The notes: generated by a model not told the origin, from the letters alone. Shown: positions 1-10,003, counted from the first letter of the stretch. The stretch: DNA of 64,000 nucleotides from Chrysophaeum taylorii (GCA_029834535.1 JAQMWT010000548.1:1-64000); one strand, 5' to 3'. Made by a program: numbers and translations.

Positions 1-445
1 GTGGCAGAAGACGGGCTTGGGAAGAGGACGCCGACCTCGCGGGGCGTCTGGCCCTGGCTCTTGTTGATCGTTTGGCGTCGGCGGGCCTTAACGATACAGG
101 TTGGAGGAGCCTCGGTGACAACGACACGATCGATCATGTATCTGGTACCGTTGCAGTGGCCGTGCGACGGTCGAGGTTGCAGCTTTAAGCTCGCGATCAA
201 AGTCAGCATGCCGTTGGTTGTCAGGGAGTTGAAAACTCTACTGTAGAGCGAGCGTCGCGTCTTGACAACCTAGTCGGCCGAAAAGAACTCCGACGCCTCG
301 TCTCCGGGAAAAAGGCCGCGGTAATGCGCGCGTTGTCAGCATCGACAACATCGTTTCGACGGGGCGTGAGAATGGCGCGCTGAAAGCGCCGCCGCGGGTC
401 GTGGAAATAGTCTGCGAGGTCGCCGTAGACGGCTTGGAGGATCAC
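1..445 (-). pseudogene. Helicase C-terminal remnant, unit 1 (cut by window start)
   Basis: The minus strand encodes the segment beginning ILQAVYGDLADYF and RAILTPRR, which matches the region of Pif1/Helitron helicases just before the final helicase motifs (usual form RAILTPtN..V..iN). The frame is lost downstream. The 3' part lies outside the window. It is a relic with no intact start or catalytic core. Confidence 0.7.
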
Positions 446-556
446 TGTCTGGCTCTCGCGCCTACCTGATCCTTACTCTCGCGCCTACCTGATCCTTACC
501 CTATATCGAGGGACAAACAGACAAACAGACAGACAGACAAACATCTGTCGATTAGT

Positions 557-914
557 AGTTAGGACAAGTGCAGGCCAGTAAGTTCACCTAGTCCCAATCT
601 CTAACCCCAGCATTTTCACCCCATTAAGTTCACCTGGTCCCAGTAAGTTCACCTAGTCCCAATCTCTAACCCCAGTAAGTTCGGCGTAAGCCCACTCGTG
701 CTCACATCCACTCACCCCACTCTCCTTCGAGCTCGTCGCTCTCACCTCCGCCAATCTAAGCTGCTTTGATCCGTACACGCCGCTAGCCCTTGCGTTCACT
801 CTAAAAACCCCAGTAAGTTCACTTGGTCCCAGTAAGTTCACCTGGTCACTTAGTTCACCTAGTCCCAATCTCAAACCTCAGTAAGTTCACGTGGTCCCAG
901 TAAGTTCACCTACC
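557..914. repeat. CAGTAAGTTCACC minisatellite, copy 1
   Basis: Irregular copies of a ~19 bp motif, CCAGTAAGTTCACCTGGTC, alternate with CCAATCTCTAACC spacers. A ~110 bp non-repeated segment (about 690-800) rich in CTCACC sits in the middle. The same block follows the helicase remnant in every array unit. Confidence 0.8.
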
Positions 915-941
915 GTGCGCGTGTAGACGCCGGGAGGGGGC

Positions 942-1501
942 TTATCGGTATTGCGCAGCACGTGTGGGGTAGGGTGGAGTCGTCGACTCAGAAGAGGATA
1001 TCCTCGGGGTTGCCGATCGACAGAGAGCCACGTAGAGCTGGACGTGGCAGAAGACGGGCTTGGGAAAGAGGACGCCGACCTCGCGGGGCGTCTGGCCCTG
1101 GCTCTTGGTGATCGTTTGGCGTCGGCGGGCCTTACGGGATACAGGTTGGAGGAGCCTCGGTGACAACGACACGATCGATCATGTATCTGGTACCGTTGCA
1201 GTGGCCGTGCGACGGGTCGAGGTTGCGAAGACTTTAAGCTCGCGATCAAAGTCAGCATGCCGTTGGTTGTCAGGGAGTTCAAAACTCGACTGTAAAGAGC
1301 GAGGCGTCGGCTTCCGACCCAACCTAGTCGGCCGAAAAGAACTCCGACGCCTCGTCTCCGGGAAAAAAAGGCCGCGGTCATGCGCGCGTTGTCCGCATCG
1401 ACAACATCGTTTCGACGGGGCGTGAGAATGGCGCGCTGAAAGAGCCGCCGCGGGTCGTGGAAATAGTCTGCGAGGTCGCCGTAGACGGCTTGGAGGATCA
1501 C
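942..1501 (-). pseudogene. Helicase C-terminal remnant, unit 2
   Basis: Reading the minus strand across frames gives, in order: [36 protein letters not shown] (Pif1/Helitron consensus RNLDP..G.CNGTR); ITKSQGQT followed by [21 protein letters not shown] (consensus [28 protein letters not shown]). At least two frame changes separate these pieces, so no functional protein can be made. The motif order and spacing identify the last ~170 residues of the helicase half of a Helitron Rep-Hel protein or a close Pif1 relative. Confidence 0.8.
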
Positions 1502-1665
1502 TGTCTGGCTCTCGCGCCTACCTGATCCTTACTCTCGCGCCTACCTGATCCTTACCCTAAATCGAGGGACAAACAGACAGACAAACAAACAAACAAACAG
1601 ACAGACAAACATCTGTCGATTAGTAGTTAGGAAGATCTGTCGATTAGTAGTTACAAGTGCAGGCC

Positions 1666-2000
1666 AGTAAGTTCGCCAGTAAGTTCACCTGGTCCCAATC
1701 TCTAACCCCAGTAAGTTCACCTGGTCCCAGTAAGTTCACCTAGTCCCAATCTCTAACCCCAGTAAGTTCGGCGTAAGCCCACTCGTGCTCACATCCACTC
1801 ACCCCACTCTCCTTCGAGCTCGTCGCTCTCACCTCCGCCAATCTAAGCTGCTTTGATCCGTACACGCCGCTAGCCCTTGCGTTCACTCTAAAAACCCCAG
1901 TAAGTTCACTTGGTCCCAGTAAGTTCACCTGGTCACTAGTTCACCTAGTCCCAATCTCAAACCCCAGTAAGTTCACCTGGTCCCAGTAAGTTCACCTACC
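1666..2000. repeat. CAGTAAGTTCACC minisatellite, copy 2
   Basis: Second block of the ~19 bp motif with CCAATCTC spacers, nearly identical in order to the block at 557-914, including the same unique inner segment. Confidence 0.8.
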
Positions 2001-2027
2001 GTGCGCGTGTAGACGCCGGGAGGGGGC

Positions 2028-2588
2028 TTATCGGTATTGCGCAGCACGTGTGGGGTAGGGTGGAGTCGTCGACCCAGAAGAGTATATCCCTCGGGGTTGC
2101 CGATCGACAGAGAGCCACGTAGAGCTGGACGTGGCAGAAGACGGGCTTGGGAAAGAGGACGCCGACCTCGCGGGGCGTCTGGCCCTGGCTCTTGGTGATC
2201 GTTTGGCGTCGGCGGGCCTTACGGGATACAGGTTGGAGGAGCCTCGGTGACAACGACACGATCGATCATGTATCTGGTACCGTTGCAGTGGCCGTGCGAC
2301 GGGTCGAGGTTGCGAAGACATTAAGCTCGCGATCAAAGTCAGCATGCCGTTGGTTGTCAGGGAGTTGAAAACTCTACTGTAAAGAGCGAGGCGTCGTCTT
2401 CCGACCCAGCCTAGTCAGCCGAAAAGAACTCCGACGCCTCGTCTCCGGGAAAAAAAGGCCGCGGTCATGCGCGCGTTGTCCGCATCGACAACATCGTTTC
2501 GACGGGGCGTGAGAATGGCGCGCTGAAAGAGCCGCCGCGGGTCGTGGAAATAGTCTGCGAGGTCGCCGTAGACGGCTTGGAGGATCAC
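2028..2588 (-). pseudogene. Helicase C-terminal remnant, unit 3
   Basis: Same motif series as the neighbouring unit: the ILTPRR segment, the CNGTRY segment, and the [22 protein letters not shown] segment at 1996-2259. An extra base near 2090 shifts the final frame to a different C-terminus. It is broken by frameshifts. Confidence 0.75.
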
Positions 2589-2670
2589 TTTCTGGCTCTC
2601 GCGCCTACCTGATGCTTACTCTCGCGCCTACATGATCCTTACCCTAAATCGAGGGACAAACAGACAAACA

Positions 2671-2737
2671 CACAGGGGTATATATAGCCCCGGGCACTCG
2701 CACACACCAGGACCGGCATTCCTACACTCACCTTTTG
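2671..2737. repeat. 67-bp direct repeat, copy A
   Basis: A 67-bp sequence beginning cacaggggtatatatagccc and ending ctcaccttttg is repeated without change, as far as I can read, at 3055-3121. It contains a short GGGG-TATATATAG-CCCC inverted repeat. The pair flanks the extra segment that makes the third unit longer than the others. Confidence 0.85.
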
Positions 2738-3054
2738 GTTATGGGCCCTTAAAGCGCTCGAGGTGGATCGCGCGTTCGAATCCGCCCCACCGCTGCGCCG
2801 CAAGGAGTGTGTGAGTGCCTGTGTGAGTGCCTTTGAACCAGTTGCCATCGCCAACTGCTGGAGCCCCATCGTCTAGCACAAACACTAGACCCCCCTCATC
2901 TGGGCGCTTTCACTTACCAGGACCGGGTGTTCATCTCCGACGCAGATGTTCATCTTAAGCAGATGTCGTCGTCGTCTGCTGGGTCCCCATCGTCTCGCAT
3001 ACACATACATGCTTGACTCGCCCCAGATGTTCACGTTTCACTATGATGGGGAAG

Positions 3055-3121
3055 CACAGGGGTATATATAGCCCCGGGCACTCGCACACACCAGGACCGG
3101 CATTCCTACACTCACCTTTTG
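3055..3121. repeat. 67-bp direct repeat, copy B
   Basis: Second copy of the 67-bp sequence at 2671-2737, 384 bp downstream. The sequence between the copies includes two similar CCCCATCGTCT stretches and no recognisable gene. Confidence 0.85.
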
Positions 3122-3189
3122 AAACAGACAAACAGACAGACAGACAGACAAACATCTGTCGATTAGTAGTTAGGAAGACAAGTGCATGC

Positions 3190-3520
3190 CAGTAAGTTCA
3201 CCTAGTCCCAATCTCTAACCCCAGTAAGTTCACCTGGTCCCAGTAAGTTCACCTGGTCAGTAAGTTCACCTAGTCCAAATCTCTAACCCCAGTAAGTCCG
3301 GCGCAAACACACTCGCGCTCACCCCACTCTCCTTCGAGCTCGTCGCTCTCGCCTCCGCCAATCTAAGCTGCTTTGATCCGCACACGCCGCTAACCTTTGA
3401 GTTTACTCTAAAACCCCAGTAAGTTCACCTGGTCCCAGTAAGTTCACCTGGTCACTATATTCACCTAGTCCCAATCTCAAACCCCAGTAAGTTCACCTGG
3501 TCCCAGTAAGTTCACCTACA
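3190..3520. repeat. CAGTAAGTTCACC minisatellite, copy 3
   Basis: Third block. Its inner unique segment carries small differences (cgcaaacacactcgcgctc instead of cgtaagcccactcgtgctc) that are partly shared with the fourth block, suggesting stepwise duplication of the array. Confidence 0.8.
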
Positions 3521-3547
3521 GTGCGCGTGTAGACGCCGGGAGGGGGC

Positions 3548-4106
3548 TTATCGGTATTGCGCAGCACGTGTGGGGTAGGGTGGAGTCGTCGACTCAGAAG
3601 AGCATATCCTCGGGGTTGCCGATCGACAGAGAGCCACGTAGAGCTGGACGTGACAGAAGACGGGCTTGGGCAAGAGGACGCCGACCTCGCGGGGCGTCTG
3701 GCCCTGGCTCTTGTTGATCGTTTGGCGTCGGCGGGCCTTAAGGGATACAGGTTGGAGGAGCCTCGGTGACACGACACGATCGATCATGTATCTGGTACCG
3801 TTGCAGTGGCCGTGCGACGGGTCGAGGTTGCGAAGACTTTAAGCTCGCGATCAAAGTCAGCATGCCGTTGGTTGTCAGGGAGTCGAAAACTCGACTGTAA
3901 AGAGCGAGGCGTCGTCTTCCGACCCAACCTAGTCGGCCGAAAAGAACTCCGACGCCTCGTCTCCGGGAAAAAAAGGCCGCGGTCATGCGCGCGTTGTCAG
4001 CATCGACAACATCGTTTCGACGGGGCGTGAGAATGGCGCGCTGAAAGAGCCGCCGCGGGTCGTGGAAATAGTCTGCGAGGTCGCCGTAGACGGCTTGGAG
4101 GATCAC
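3548..4106 (-). pseudogene. Helicase C-terminal remnant, unit 4
   Basis: This copy keeps the canonical INKSQGQT motif in one short frame with [21 protein letters not shown] and the preceding MIDRVV stretch, making it the best preserved C-terminal end in the array. The upstream ILQAVYGDL..RAILTPRR part is in another frame. It is still a relic. Confidence 0.8.
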
Positions 4107-4215
4107 TGTCTGGCTCTCGCACCTACCTGATCCTTACTCTCGCGCCTACCTGATCCTTACCCTACATCGAGGGACAGACAAACAAACAAACAAACAGAGA
4201 GACAAACACAAGTGC

Positions 4216-4557
4216 AGGCCAGTAAGTTCGCCAGTAAGTTCACCTGGTCCCAATCTCTAACCCCAGCAAGTTCACCTATTCCCGTCAAGTTCACCTAGTC
4301 CCAATCTCTAACCCCAGTAAATTCGGCGTAAGCACAGTCGTGCTCACATCCACTCACCCCACTCTCCTTCGAGCTCGTCGCTCTCGCCTCCGCCAATCTA
4401 AGCTGCTTTGATCCGCACACGCCGCTAACCTTTGAGTTTACTCTAAAACCCCCAGTAAGTTCATCTGGTCTCAGTAAGTTCACCTGGTCACTAAGTTCAC
4501 CTAGTCCCAATCTCAAACCCTAGTAAATTCACCTGGTCCCAGTAAGTTCACCTACAG
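4216..4557. repeat. CAGTAAGTTCACC minisatellite, copy 4
   Basis: Fourth and most diverged block, with several variants such as CAGCAAGTTCACCTATTCC and GTCAAGTTCACC. It is followed by the last helicase remnant, after which no minisatellite block occurs. Confidence 0.75.
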
Positions 4558-4584
4558 TGCGCGTGTAGACGCCGGGAGGGGGCT

Positions 4585-5149
4585 TATCGGTATTGCGCAG
4601 CACGTGTGGGGTAGGGTGGAGTCGTCGACTCAGAAGAGGATATCCTCGGGGTTGCCGATCGACAGAGAGCCATGTAGAGCTGGACGTGGCAGAAGACGGG
4701 CTTGTGGGCAAGAGGACGCCGACCTCGCGGGGCGTCTGGCCCTGGCTCTTGGTGATCGTTTGGCGTCGGCGGGCCTTACGGGATACAGGTTGGAGGAGCC
4801 TCGGTGACAACGACACGATCGATCATGTATCTGGTACCGTTGCAGAGGCCGTGCGACGGGTCGAGGTTGCGAAGACTTTAAACTCGCGATCAAAGTCAGC
4901 ATGCCGTTGGTTGTCAGGGAGTTGAAAACTCGACTATAAAGAGCGAGGCGTCGTCTTCCGACCCAACCTAGTCTGCCTAAAAGAACTCCGACGCCTCGTC
5001 TCCGGGAAAAAAAGGCCGCGGTCATGCGCGCGTTGTCAGCATCGACAACATCGTTTCGACGGGGCGTGAGAATGGCGCGCTGGCTAAAACAGCCGCCGCG
5101 GGTCGTGGAAATAGTCTGCGAGGTCGCCGTAGACGGCTTGGAGGATCAC
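4585..5149 (-). pseudogene. Helicase C-terminal remnant, unit 5
   Basis: Last copy in the array. It has ITKSQGQT and the ILTPRR region, but a 3-base change alters the PKPVF segment (now reading LPTSPSSATS in the long frame) and a short extra sequence near 5085 adds a further frame change. The array ends ~100 bp beyond, at a CAGA microsatellite. Confidence 0.75.
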
Positions 5150-5367
5150 TGTCTGGCTCTCGCGCCTACCTGATCCTTACCCTAAATCGAGGGACAGACA
5201 AACAGACAGACAGACAAACATCTGTCGATTAGTAGTTAGGACTCAAAGGTTAGCGAGCGTGCGCTGATCAAAGGAGCTTAGATTGGCGGGGTTGAGAGCG
5301 TCGAGGTGAAAGGAGAGTGGGGTGAGTGGGTGTAAGCACGAATGGGTATAAGCCGATTATAGGGGGG

Positions 5368-5572
5368 ACGGCAAGGCGCTAGCCTAACCGTCCGGGCGCC
5401 GCCAGGGACCCGGCGGCCGAGAGACGTAGGGGCCGTTGGCGTTTCTGTAAGCGCCTTGGCGCTCCCTGAAATGTGCCTGTGCGTAATGTCGTTGCCGGAG
5501 GTGGGCGGTGGCTGCACCGCCTTTGACATACTGGAGGCCCGTAAGAAGGAGACGGGCACGCGCGCGGTGCAC
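5368..5572 (-). repeat. Dispersed repeat with coding-like character, copy A
   Basis: The minus strand here closely resembles the plus strand at 48,043-48,255. Both encode RARLLL-GLQYV-GGAATAHL followed by AQAHFR-RQGAY. Most base differences between the copies fall at third codon positions (CTT/CTC, CAG/CAA, GGT/GGG, GCA/GCG, AGG/CGT, TAC/TAT), as expected for a sequence once selected as protein. The surrounding 5261-5926 holds no other recognisable gene. I do not recognise the protein. Confidence 0.7.
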
Positions 5573-5926
5573 CGTGATGGAGAGGCGTCGGTAGAGGCGC
5601 GTTGTCCGAGCCGCCGTGGCTGCCGCGAGGAAAGGAGCACCTTCCTTGAGGCAAGTGTTGATGACAATTTGACGGGCAACACGGTGGAGAAGGCCATATG
5701 TAGGTTGTCACTACCCTCCGCGCAATTACCAACTACAAACCCCAGGCACACGGGCCCGAACTCCGCGAAGCGATCCCGGAAAGGACCCCGCGAGGCTGCC
5801 GGATCGACCCCACAGAATTTCCTGTCGGCGTACGCAGGGGTTCGTTCGCGTGACATTGCAACGCTACCAGTTTCAGTTTGATGATGTTGATGCGGCCGGC
5901 GATGCGACCGTTTCGTTATTGACTGG

Positions 5927-7291
5927 ATGATGGGACCGGCGGTGCCCAAGCTGTCGCTGGCGCCGCGACAGCAGAGGGCGGACAAGGAGAGCACAATGAA
6001 GCGCGAGAAGCTCGAACGCTACAAGAGTGTTTGCTCGGAGGTAGTACCCAAGTTCTTGTACGTGAGCGGCGCCGAAGTCGCCACGGATCTCGATCAACTG
6101 CAGAAGCACGGCATTACGCACGTCGTCAACTGTGCCGCACAGATCGTGCCGAGTCCTCACAATCTTCGGTACATGTTGCTAAATATGCGGGACGACGGTC
6201 TCGCCGAGGATATGTGCTGGACGATGTATGCCGTCTTTGATTTCGTCGAGGCGGCCTGGGACGCCGGCGGGCGCGTGCTCGTGCATTGCGTTTCGGGCGT
6301 GAGTCGTTCTTGTGGCCTTGCCATCGCCTTTCTCATGCACCGGGGCGCTGGCTTTGGCGAGAGTTATGCCACCGTCAGGCTCTGCCGACCCGTCTGCGAA
6401 CCAAACTCTGGCTTCCAGTCGCAGCTCATGGCCTGGGACGAGCGGCGACGGGCGATCGTGGATAAGCGGGCGGCTTTTGTATATCGCGCCGTCTACCGCC
6501 ACCGAGGGGACTGCGCCTCGAAACTCTGCGTCGAGACGACCGACTACGGTAGCCCGCTGCCGCCGCTGCCGAGTACGCTTGACCGCCGTGGAGCGTTCGT
6601 CGTGCTCCGCGATGGCTCGCTCACTGTGTGGGTTGGGGAAGCCTGCGACGAAGCGCTTCGTTCCTGCGCGATACAGACGGCGGTCTGGCTAGGCGCGTAC
6701 GACGGCGCTCCGAGCGAATTTTCCATCATCTCCCAGGCCGATCGACTTCTTTTCGACAACAACTACGACGGCGAGATTGGTCAGGTGCGCGAATACGACG
6801 AAGACTACGAGCCTTCTTTGCGATCATCAGCCCCGACGGATGATGTTATCTCGACGCCCCTCGAAGAAGTGCCGGTCGCGGCCGAGCTCCCGGCGCGGCG
6901 ACCGTCCGTCGTTCGTCTCTACGAGCTGGCCAGCGAGTCAGACGACGACGCTCCTGTGTCCGCAGGATACCAATGGGAGCTTGTCTCAGACTACGACCAT
7001 GGCGATCTCGACTCCAGCAGGTTGCTCTTGCTTGTTGCGGAGAGCGAGGCTGGCGTTCGGCGCGTTTCCGCGTGGGTTGGTTCGAAGTGCGTCTTTGTTG
7101 CCGACCCGCAAGCGGGGGCGGCGACGACGGGTGCAGAGGAGGATGTACGCGCCTTTCTCCGCACAATCACCCTGCCGTCAGCCACAGCGCAGCATGCTGC
7201 GCCTTGTGTGTCCCAAAGTGGCGATCTCGCTGTTGTCTGGGAGGGTAGCGAGCCAGACGCGTTTTGGGCCGAATTCGAACGCGGGTTCTAG
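5927..7291 (+). CDS. Dual-specificity protein phosphatase with gelsolin-like C-terminal modules (MKP1-like)
   Basis: 454 residues, no intron. The phosphatase domain (about residues 40-165) contains the signature HCVSGVSRS near residue 120, fitting HC-x5-RS of dual-specificity phosphatases; the Asp of the general-acid loop is plausibly in the NMRDDGL segment. Two later stretches look like gelsolin repeats: FVVLRDGSLTVWVGEACDE (around residue 225) and a C-terminal VVWEGSEPDAFW. Plant MAP-kinase phosphatase MKP1 has this phosphatase-then-gelsolin order, so removal of phosphate from Tyr/Thr of a MAP kinase is the likely role. The start is uncertain: Met1, Met2 and Met24 (before KREKLERYK) are all possible, and the conserved part begins after Met24. 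Confidence 0.8.
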   Translation: MMGPAVPKLSLAPRQQRADKESTMKREKLERYKSVCSEVVPKFLYVSGAEVATDLDQLQKHGITHVVNCAAQIVPSPHNLRYMLLNMRDDGLAEDMCWTMYAVFDFVEAAWDAGGRVLVHCVSGVSRSCGLAIAFLMHRGAGFGESYATVRLCRPVCEPNSGFQSQLMAWDERRRAIVDKRAAFVYRAVYRHRGDCASKLCVETTDYGSPLPPLPSTLDRRGAFVVLRDGSLTVWVGEACDEALRSCAIQTAVWLGAYDGAPSEFSIISQADRLLFDNNYDGEIGQVREYDEDYEPSLRSSAPTDDVISTPLEEVPVAAELPARRPSVVRLYELASESDDDAPVSAGYQWELVSDYDHGDLDSSRLLLLVAESEAGVRRVSAWVGSKCVFVADPQAGAATTGAEEDVRAFLRTITLPSATAQHAAPCVSQSGDLAVVWEGSEPDAFWAEFERGF

Positions 7292-7619
7292 TTATTAATG
7301 CCGGATGTGGGGGAAATTTTAAATGAAGTCTCGCCTCGATCGGGTCGAGGCTGTGGGCGAACGAAGATCATCATCGCCATAAGGAAGGAAAGCTACTTTT
7401 TTTTTCCACACGCCATTTTCATTTAATAGGATCATTTGGAATCGGTCGCAAGGCGCGCCGAGAGTGGCGTCAAGCTCGCTCGGGGATCGTGTGCCTCGTG
7501 GCAGGCGCGTCTCCAAGGGTGCCCCTCTGCCTGCCTGTCTGTACGCCCACTGCGAAGTAGCTATGAATTGGCCAGCCCAGCGCATACATAGGGCGAAGGC
7601 TAATACTCCCAACGCCGAA

Positions 7620-7870
7620 GCGCGCGGGATCAGAATCACAGGGCGTTCTGACGAGGGGCGCCGAAAAGCGAGTCGGCGGCGGAGCGTGATCATCATCAGG
7701 CTTGTCGCAAAGCGACGCGGAGGTAGTGTTGTGATTAAGAACCAACCAACTCGCCGTCAACCTTTCCTTCTGAGTCAAAGGGGGCAGCCATACCACACCG
7801 CCCCCCGCGGACATTCCGGCTTCCAACCGGCCCGCCCGGGAGCCAAACCAGCGCCACCCTACGCCGGGAG
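7620..7870 (-). repeat. Dispersed ~250-bp repeat, copy A
   Basis: Read on the minus strand, the sequence from ccggcgtagggtggc through ctcccgggcgggccggttgg to the region near 7620 aligns with the plus strand at 52,625-52,875, with many substitutions. The copy at 52.6 kb keeps a short open frame; this one has stops. I cannot name the family. The remainder of 7292-8043 shows no gene. Confidence 0.6.
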
Positions 7871-8043
7871 GACGGATGACCTCGCAAGGCGCAGGATGCG
7901 TAAGAGAACCACGCGGTTATAATTTCGAGAGAAGAAAGAAACGAAAAAAAGTTATGATTAGTAGGAAAGGGAACGGCAGGCGCGGAAGCGAGAGGATGGA
8001 TGGGGAAATGTACCTTCTCGGTGTGGGGGCAAGGGCGCCTGTC

Positions 8044-8430
8044 TCAAAGCGTTGTCGCGCCGCTGGTTGAAACAGAGGGTTCAAGAGAGGTCAAGGTTCG
8101 TCCGCGCGAAGGCGACGGGCATCGCGTGGACGTTGGGAGCACGGGGTCACGCTGCTGCACGTCCCAAATCAGGTGGGTCTTCTGCGGCCGATGCTCCTTT
8201 CGACCCCTCTTCACGACGATCGGCAACTCCATGTCGAACTGCTCGCCCTTCACGATGATCAAGCGGGCGGCCCCGTCCTCATCCGCTCGTTCCCCGTCTT
8301 CCTCGGGGGTTCGGAAGTCGGCTATGGGCGGCGGTTGGTTTTCCGCCTCTTTGGCCGCCGGACGGTTTGTGTCGTCATCCCGAGCCGCGTGGCGGTCCGC
8401 CGTCGTTCGCCTCGAAGGCGCGAGTCATCA
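8044..8430 (-). CDS. Possible small gene or exon, unknown
   Basis: An open minus-strand frame runs from a stop near 8434 to 8044. The middle has gene-like composition with high-GC third positions and the sequence LIIVKGEQFDMELPIVVKRG followed by THLIWDVQQRD. No ATG opens the frame at its upstream end; the first internal ATG codes for the Met of FDMEL, so this would have to be an internal exon or a decayed gene. The last ~30 residues look like non-coding read-through. No family recognised. The DNA between it and the next gene (8435-8794) shows nothing else. Confidence 0.25.
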
Positions 8431-8794
8431 TATGACGCTGTTTATCGCGAGAAAAAACGGAAGACGTCCGAAGCATTCTTGCGTCCTATAGGTAATTTCT
8501 TTCTCGCAGCTAAAAAGAAAATGCGGAAAAATACCGTTCCAACGGACGGGGACGCACATTGAACTTCCCGTTTATGCTATGCGTTTAGTGTTCAACATAC
8601 TGAAAGACTGAGCTGGCGACGACGGTTTCTTAAACGAAAGGATTTTAGGAAAGACACAAAGGGAAGAAAATAATGCCGGAAAAGAAGAAGAATCTTGGGT
8701 GCTCATTATTGAAATATCTGGGAAGCCACAGAAATAGGTTGAAAAAGAAACCCGTGTCCCATTTTTTCGATACCAAGAAATGCGAGCAACGCCG

Positions 8795-9727
8795 TCAGGC
8801 CAAGGCTGCCTCGAGTTGGGCGGCGAGGTCGTTTTTCGAGGGCGAAGGACCTTTGACGGTGAGGACGGTGAAGTCCGTGTTTCGGACCGCAGGGGTATGG
8901 AGGGCCTGGACGATAACGTCGGCGAGCGTGGAGCGGAGGGTGTCGCCGGCGGCGTCGTCGCCCTTGGCGATCGCGACCGCCCGGGTCCCAAGATCCTTGT
9001 CGAGTTTGGCGATGGTGCCGAGATAGGTGTCGTTGTCGTAGGGGGGTCCGAAGAGTTGGCCCGGGCGGAGAATAGTAAAGGCGGCTCCCCGCGCTCGGGC
9101 GGCGCAAACGACGGCCGCCTCGCCCCTCGCCTTGGCGTCGAGGACTCCGGCGGCGTTAAGTATTGTGAAGGGAAAGGCTGTGCGCCTCGTGACGCCGAGC
9201 GAGGACATGAGAACGACATGGTCGAGGTCGTCTCCGAGGGCAGCGGCGAGACGTTCGACTCCGACCGCGTCGACGACGTCTGGCGTCTGCATGCCGCGTT
9301 CGGAGAGTTTGTCGATCGTGGCGCGCACGTCGAAGCCGCACTCCCACCAGGTCGCGAGGACGACGCGCGGGACGTCGTCGACGCCTACGTCGCCACCGGC
9401 CCACGCGGTCGTGGGAAACGCGGTCGTTCCGGTACATACGACGACGGCCGCGACGCCGCCGAGCGCCGCCTCGAGGTCGCTGCCGGGGTCGGCGATGTCC
9501 GCGACCCTCACCTCGGGGGTCGCGTCGTCGAGGAAGGCGGCGAGTCTGTCGGCGCTCTGCGGAGTCCTGACGACCGCGCGCACGGCGTGCCCCTCGTCCA
9601 GGAGCCGCCTCGTGACGAGCTTGCCGACGTTTCCCGAGGCTCCCACGACGGCCACCGTTTTTTTGGGCACCCTGCTGTCGAGAACCAACGCATCGACAGA
9701 CAGCAACGCAACCACCAGAGACATCAT
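8795..9727 (-). CDS. NAD(P)-binding reductase, atypical SDR / NmrA-like
   Basis: 310 residues, no intron. A hydrophobic N-terminus (residues 1-17, MMSLVVALLSVDALVLD) looks like a signal peptide. A Rossmann fold follows with VAVVGASGNVG (residues 25-35), matching GxxGxxG of NmrA-like/atypical SDRs, then VVRTPQSADRL, VVVCTGTTAFP and VVLMSSLGV. TILRPGQLFGP in the second half is typical of this family, whose plastid members (for example Ycf39/HCF173-like proteins) act in photosystem assembly or as reductases. The substrate cannot be told. Secretory or plastid targeting is inferred from the N-terminus only. Confidence 0.8.
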   Translation of the reverse strand: MMSLVVALLSVDALVLDSRVPKKTVAVVGASGNVGKLVTRRLLDEGHAVRAVVRTPQSADRLAAFLDDATPEVRVADIADPGSDLEAALGGVAAVVVCTGTTAFPTTAWAGGDVGVDDVPRVVLATWWECGFDVRATIDKLSERGMQTPDVVDAVGVERLAAALGDDLDHVVLMSSLGVTRRTAFPFTILNAAGVLDAKARGEAAVVCAARARGAAFTILRPGQLFGPPYDNDTYLGTIAKLDKDLGTRAVAIAKGDDAAGDTLRSTLADVIVQALHTPAVRNTDFTVLTVKGPSPSKNDLAAQLEAALA

Positions 9728-10003
9728 CTCGGAGATGCGCCGCCCGAACAGGGTTGGGAGGGAGGAAGAATGTTGTAATTGTAAATGTACGCATTAGTGG
9801 AACAACAACATACAACTGACGCCAGCACTTTCGCCTCGAGGGTCTGGCCATGGATTCCATGGGGCCGTAGTTGTCGAGCATTGCGCGATGGCTGGGCTGC
9901 GCTGGGCGTCACGACGACGCTTTGCTCGGCCGTCGGACGCCTCGGGACCATAGGGCGCTACTCGGTTATTGGGCTTTGGACTTTGGAGAAGGACGAGGCT
10001 GCG

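Larger units (their letters stand above)
1..5260. repeat. Tandem array of ~1.04-1.5 kb units derived from a Helitron/Pif1 helicase
   Basis: The stretch consists of five head-to-tail units, the first and last partial. The anchor gtgcgcgtgtagacgccggg recurs at 915, 2001, 3521 and 4558, giving spacings of 1086, 1520 and 1037 bp. Each unit has a ~560 bp block encoding, on the minus strand, a damaged C-terminal Pif1-like helicase; then a short CAGA/CAAA-rich microsatellite; then a CAGTAAGTTCACC minisatellite. The third unit is longer because of an extra ~450 bp segment (2670-3125). Copies differ by scattered substitutions and small indels, so the array is not a very recent duplication. No intact gene lies in it. 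Confidence 0.85.

Noticed and set aside
557-914. CRISPR-like array of CAGTAAGTTCACC repeats
   Set aside because: Repeats are short and irregular, spacers are themselves repeated, and the DNA is eukaryotic; it is a minisatellite.
2745-2805. tRNA-like B-box (cgttcgaatcc) suggesting a tRNA gene
   Set aside because: The T-stem cannot pair around this loop and no A-box, anticodon arm or acceptor stem could be folded.
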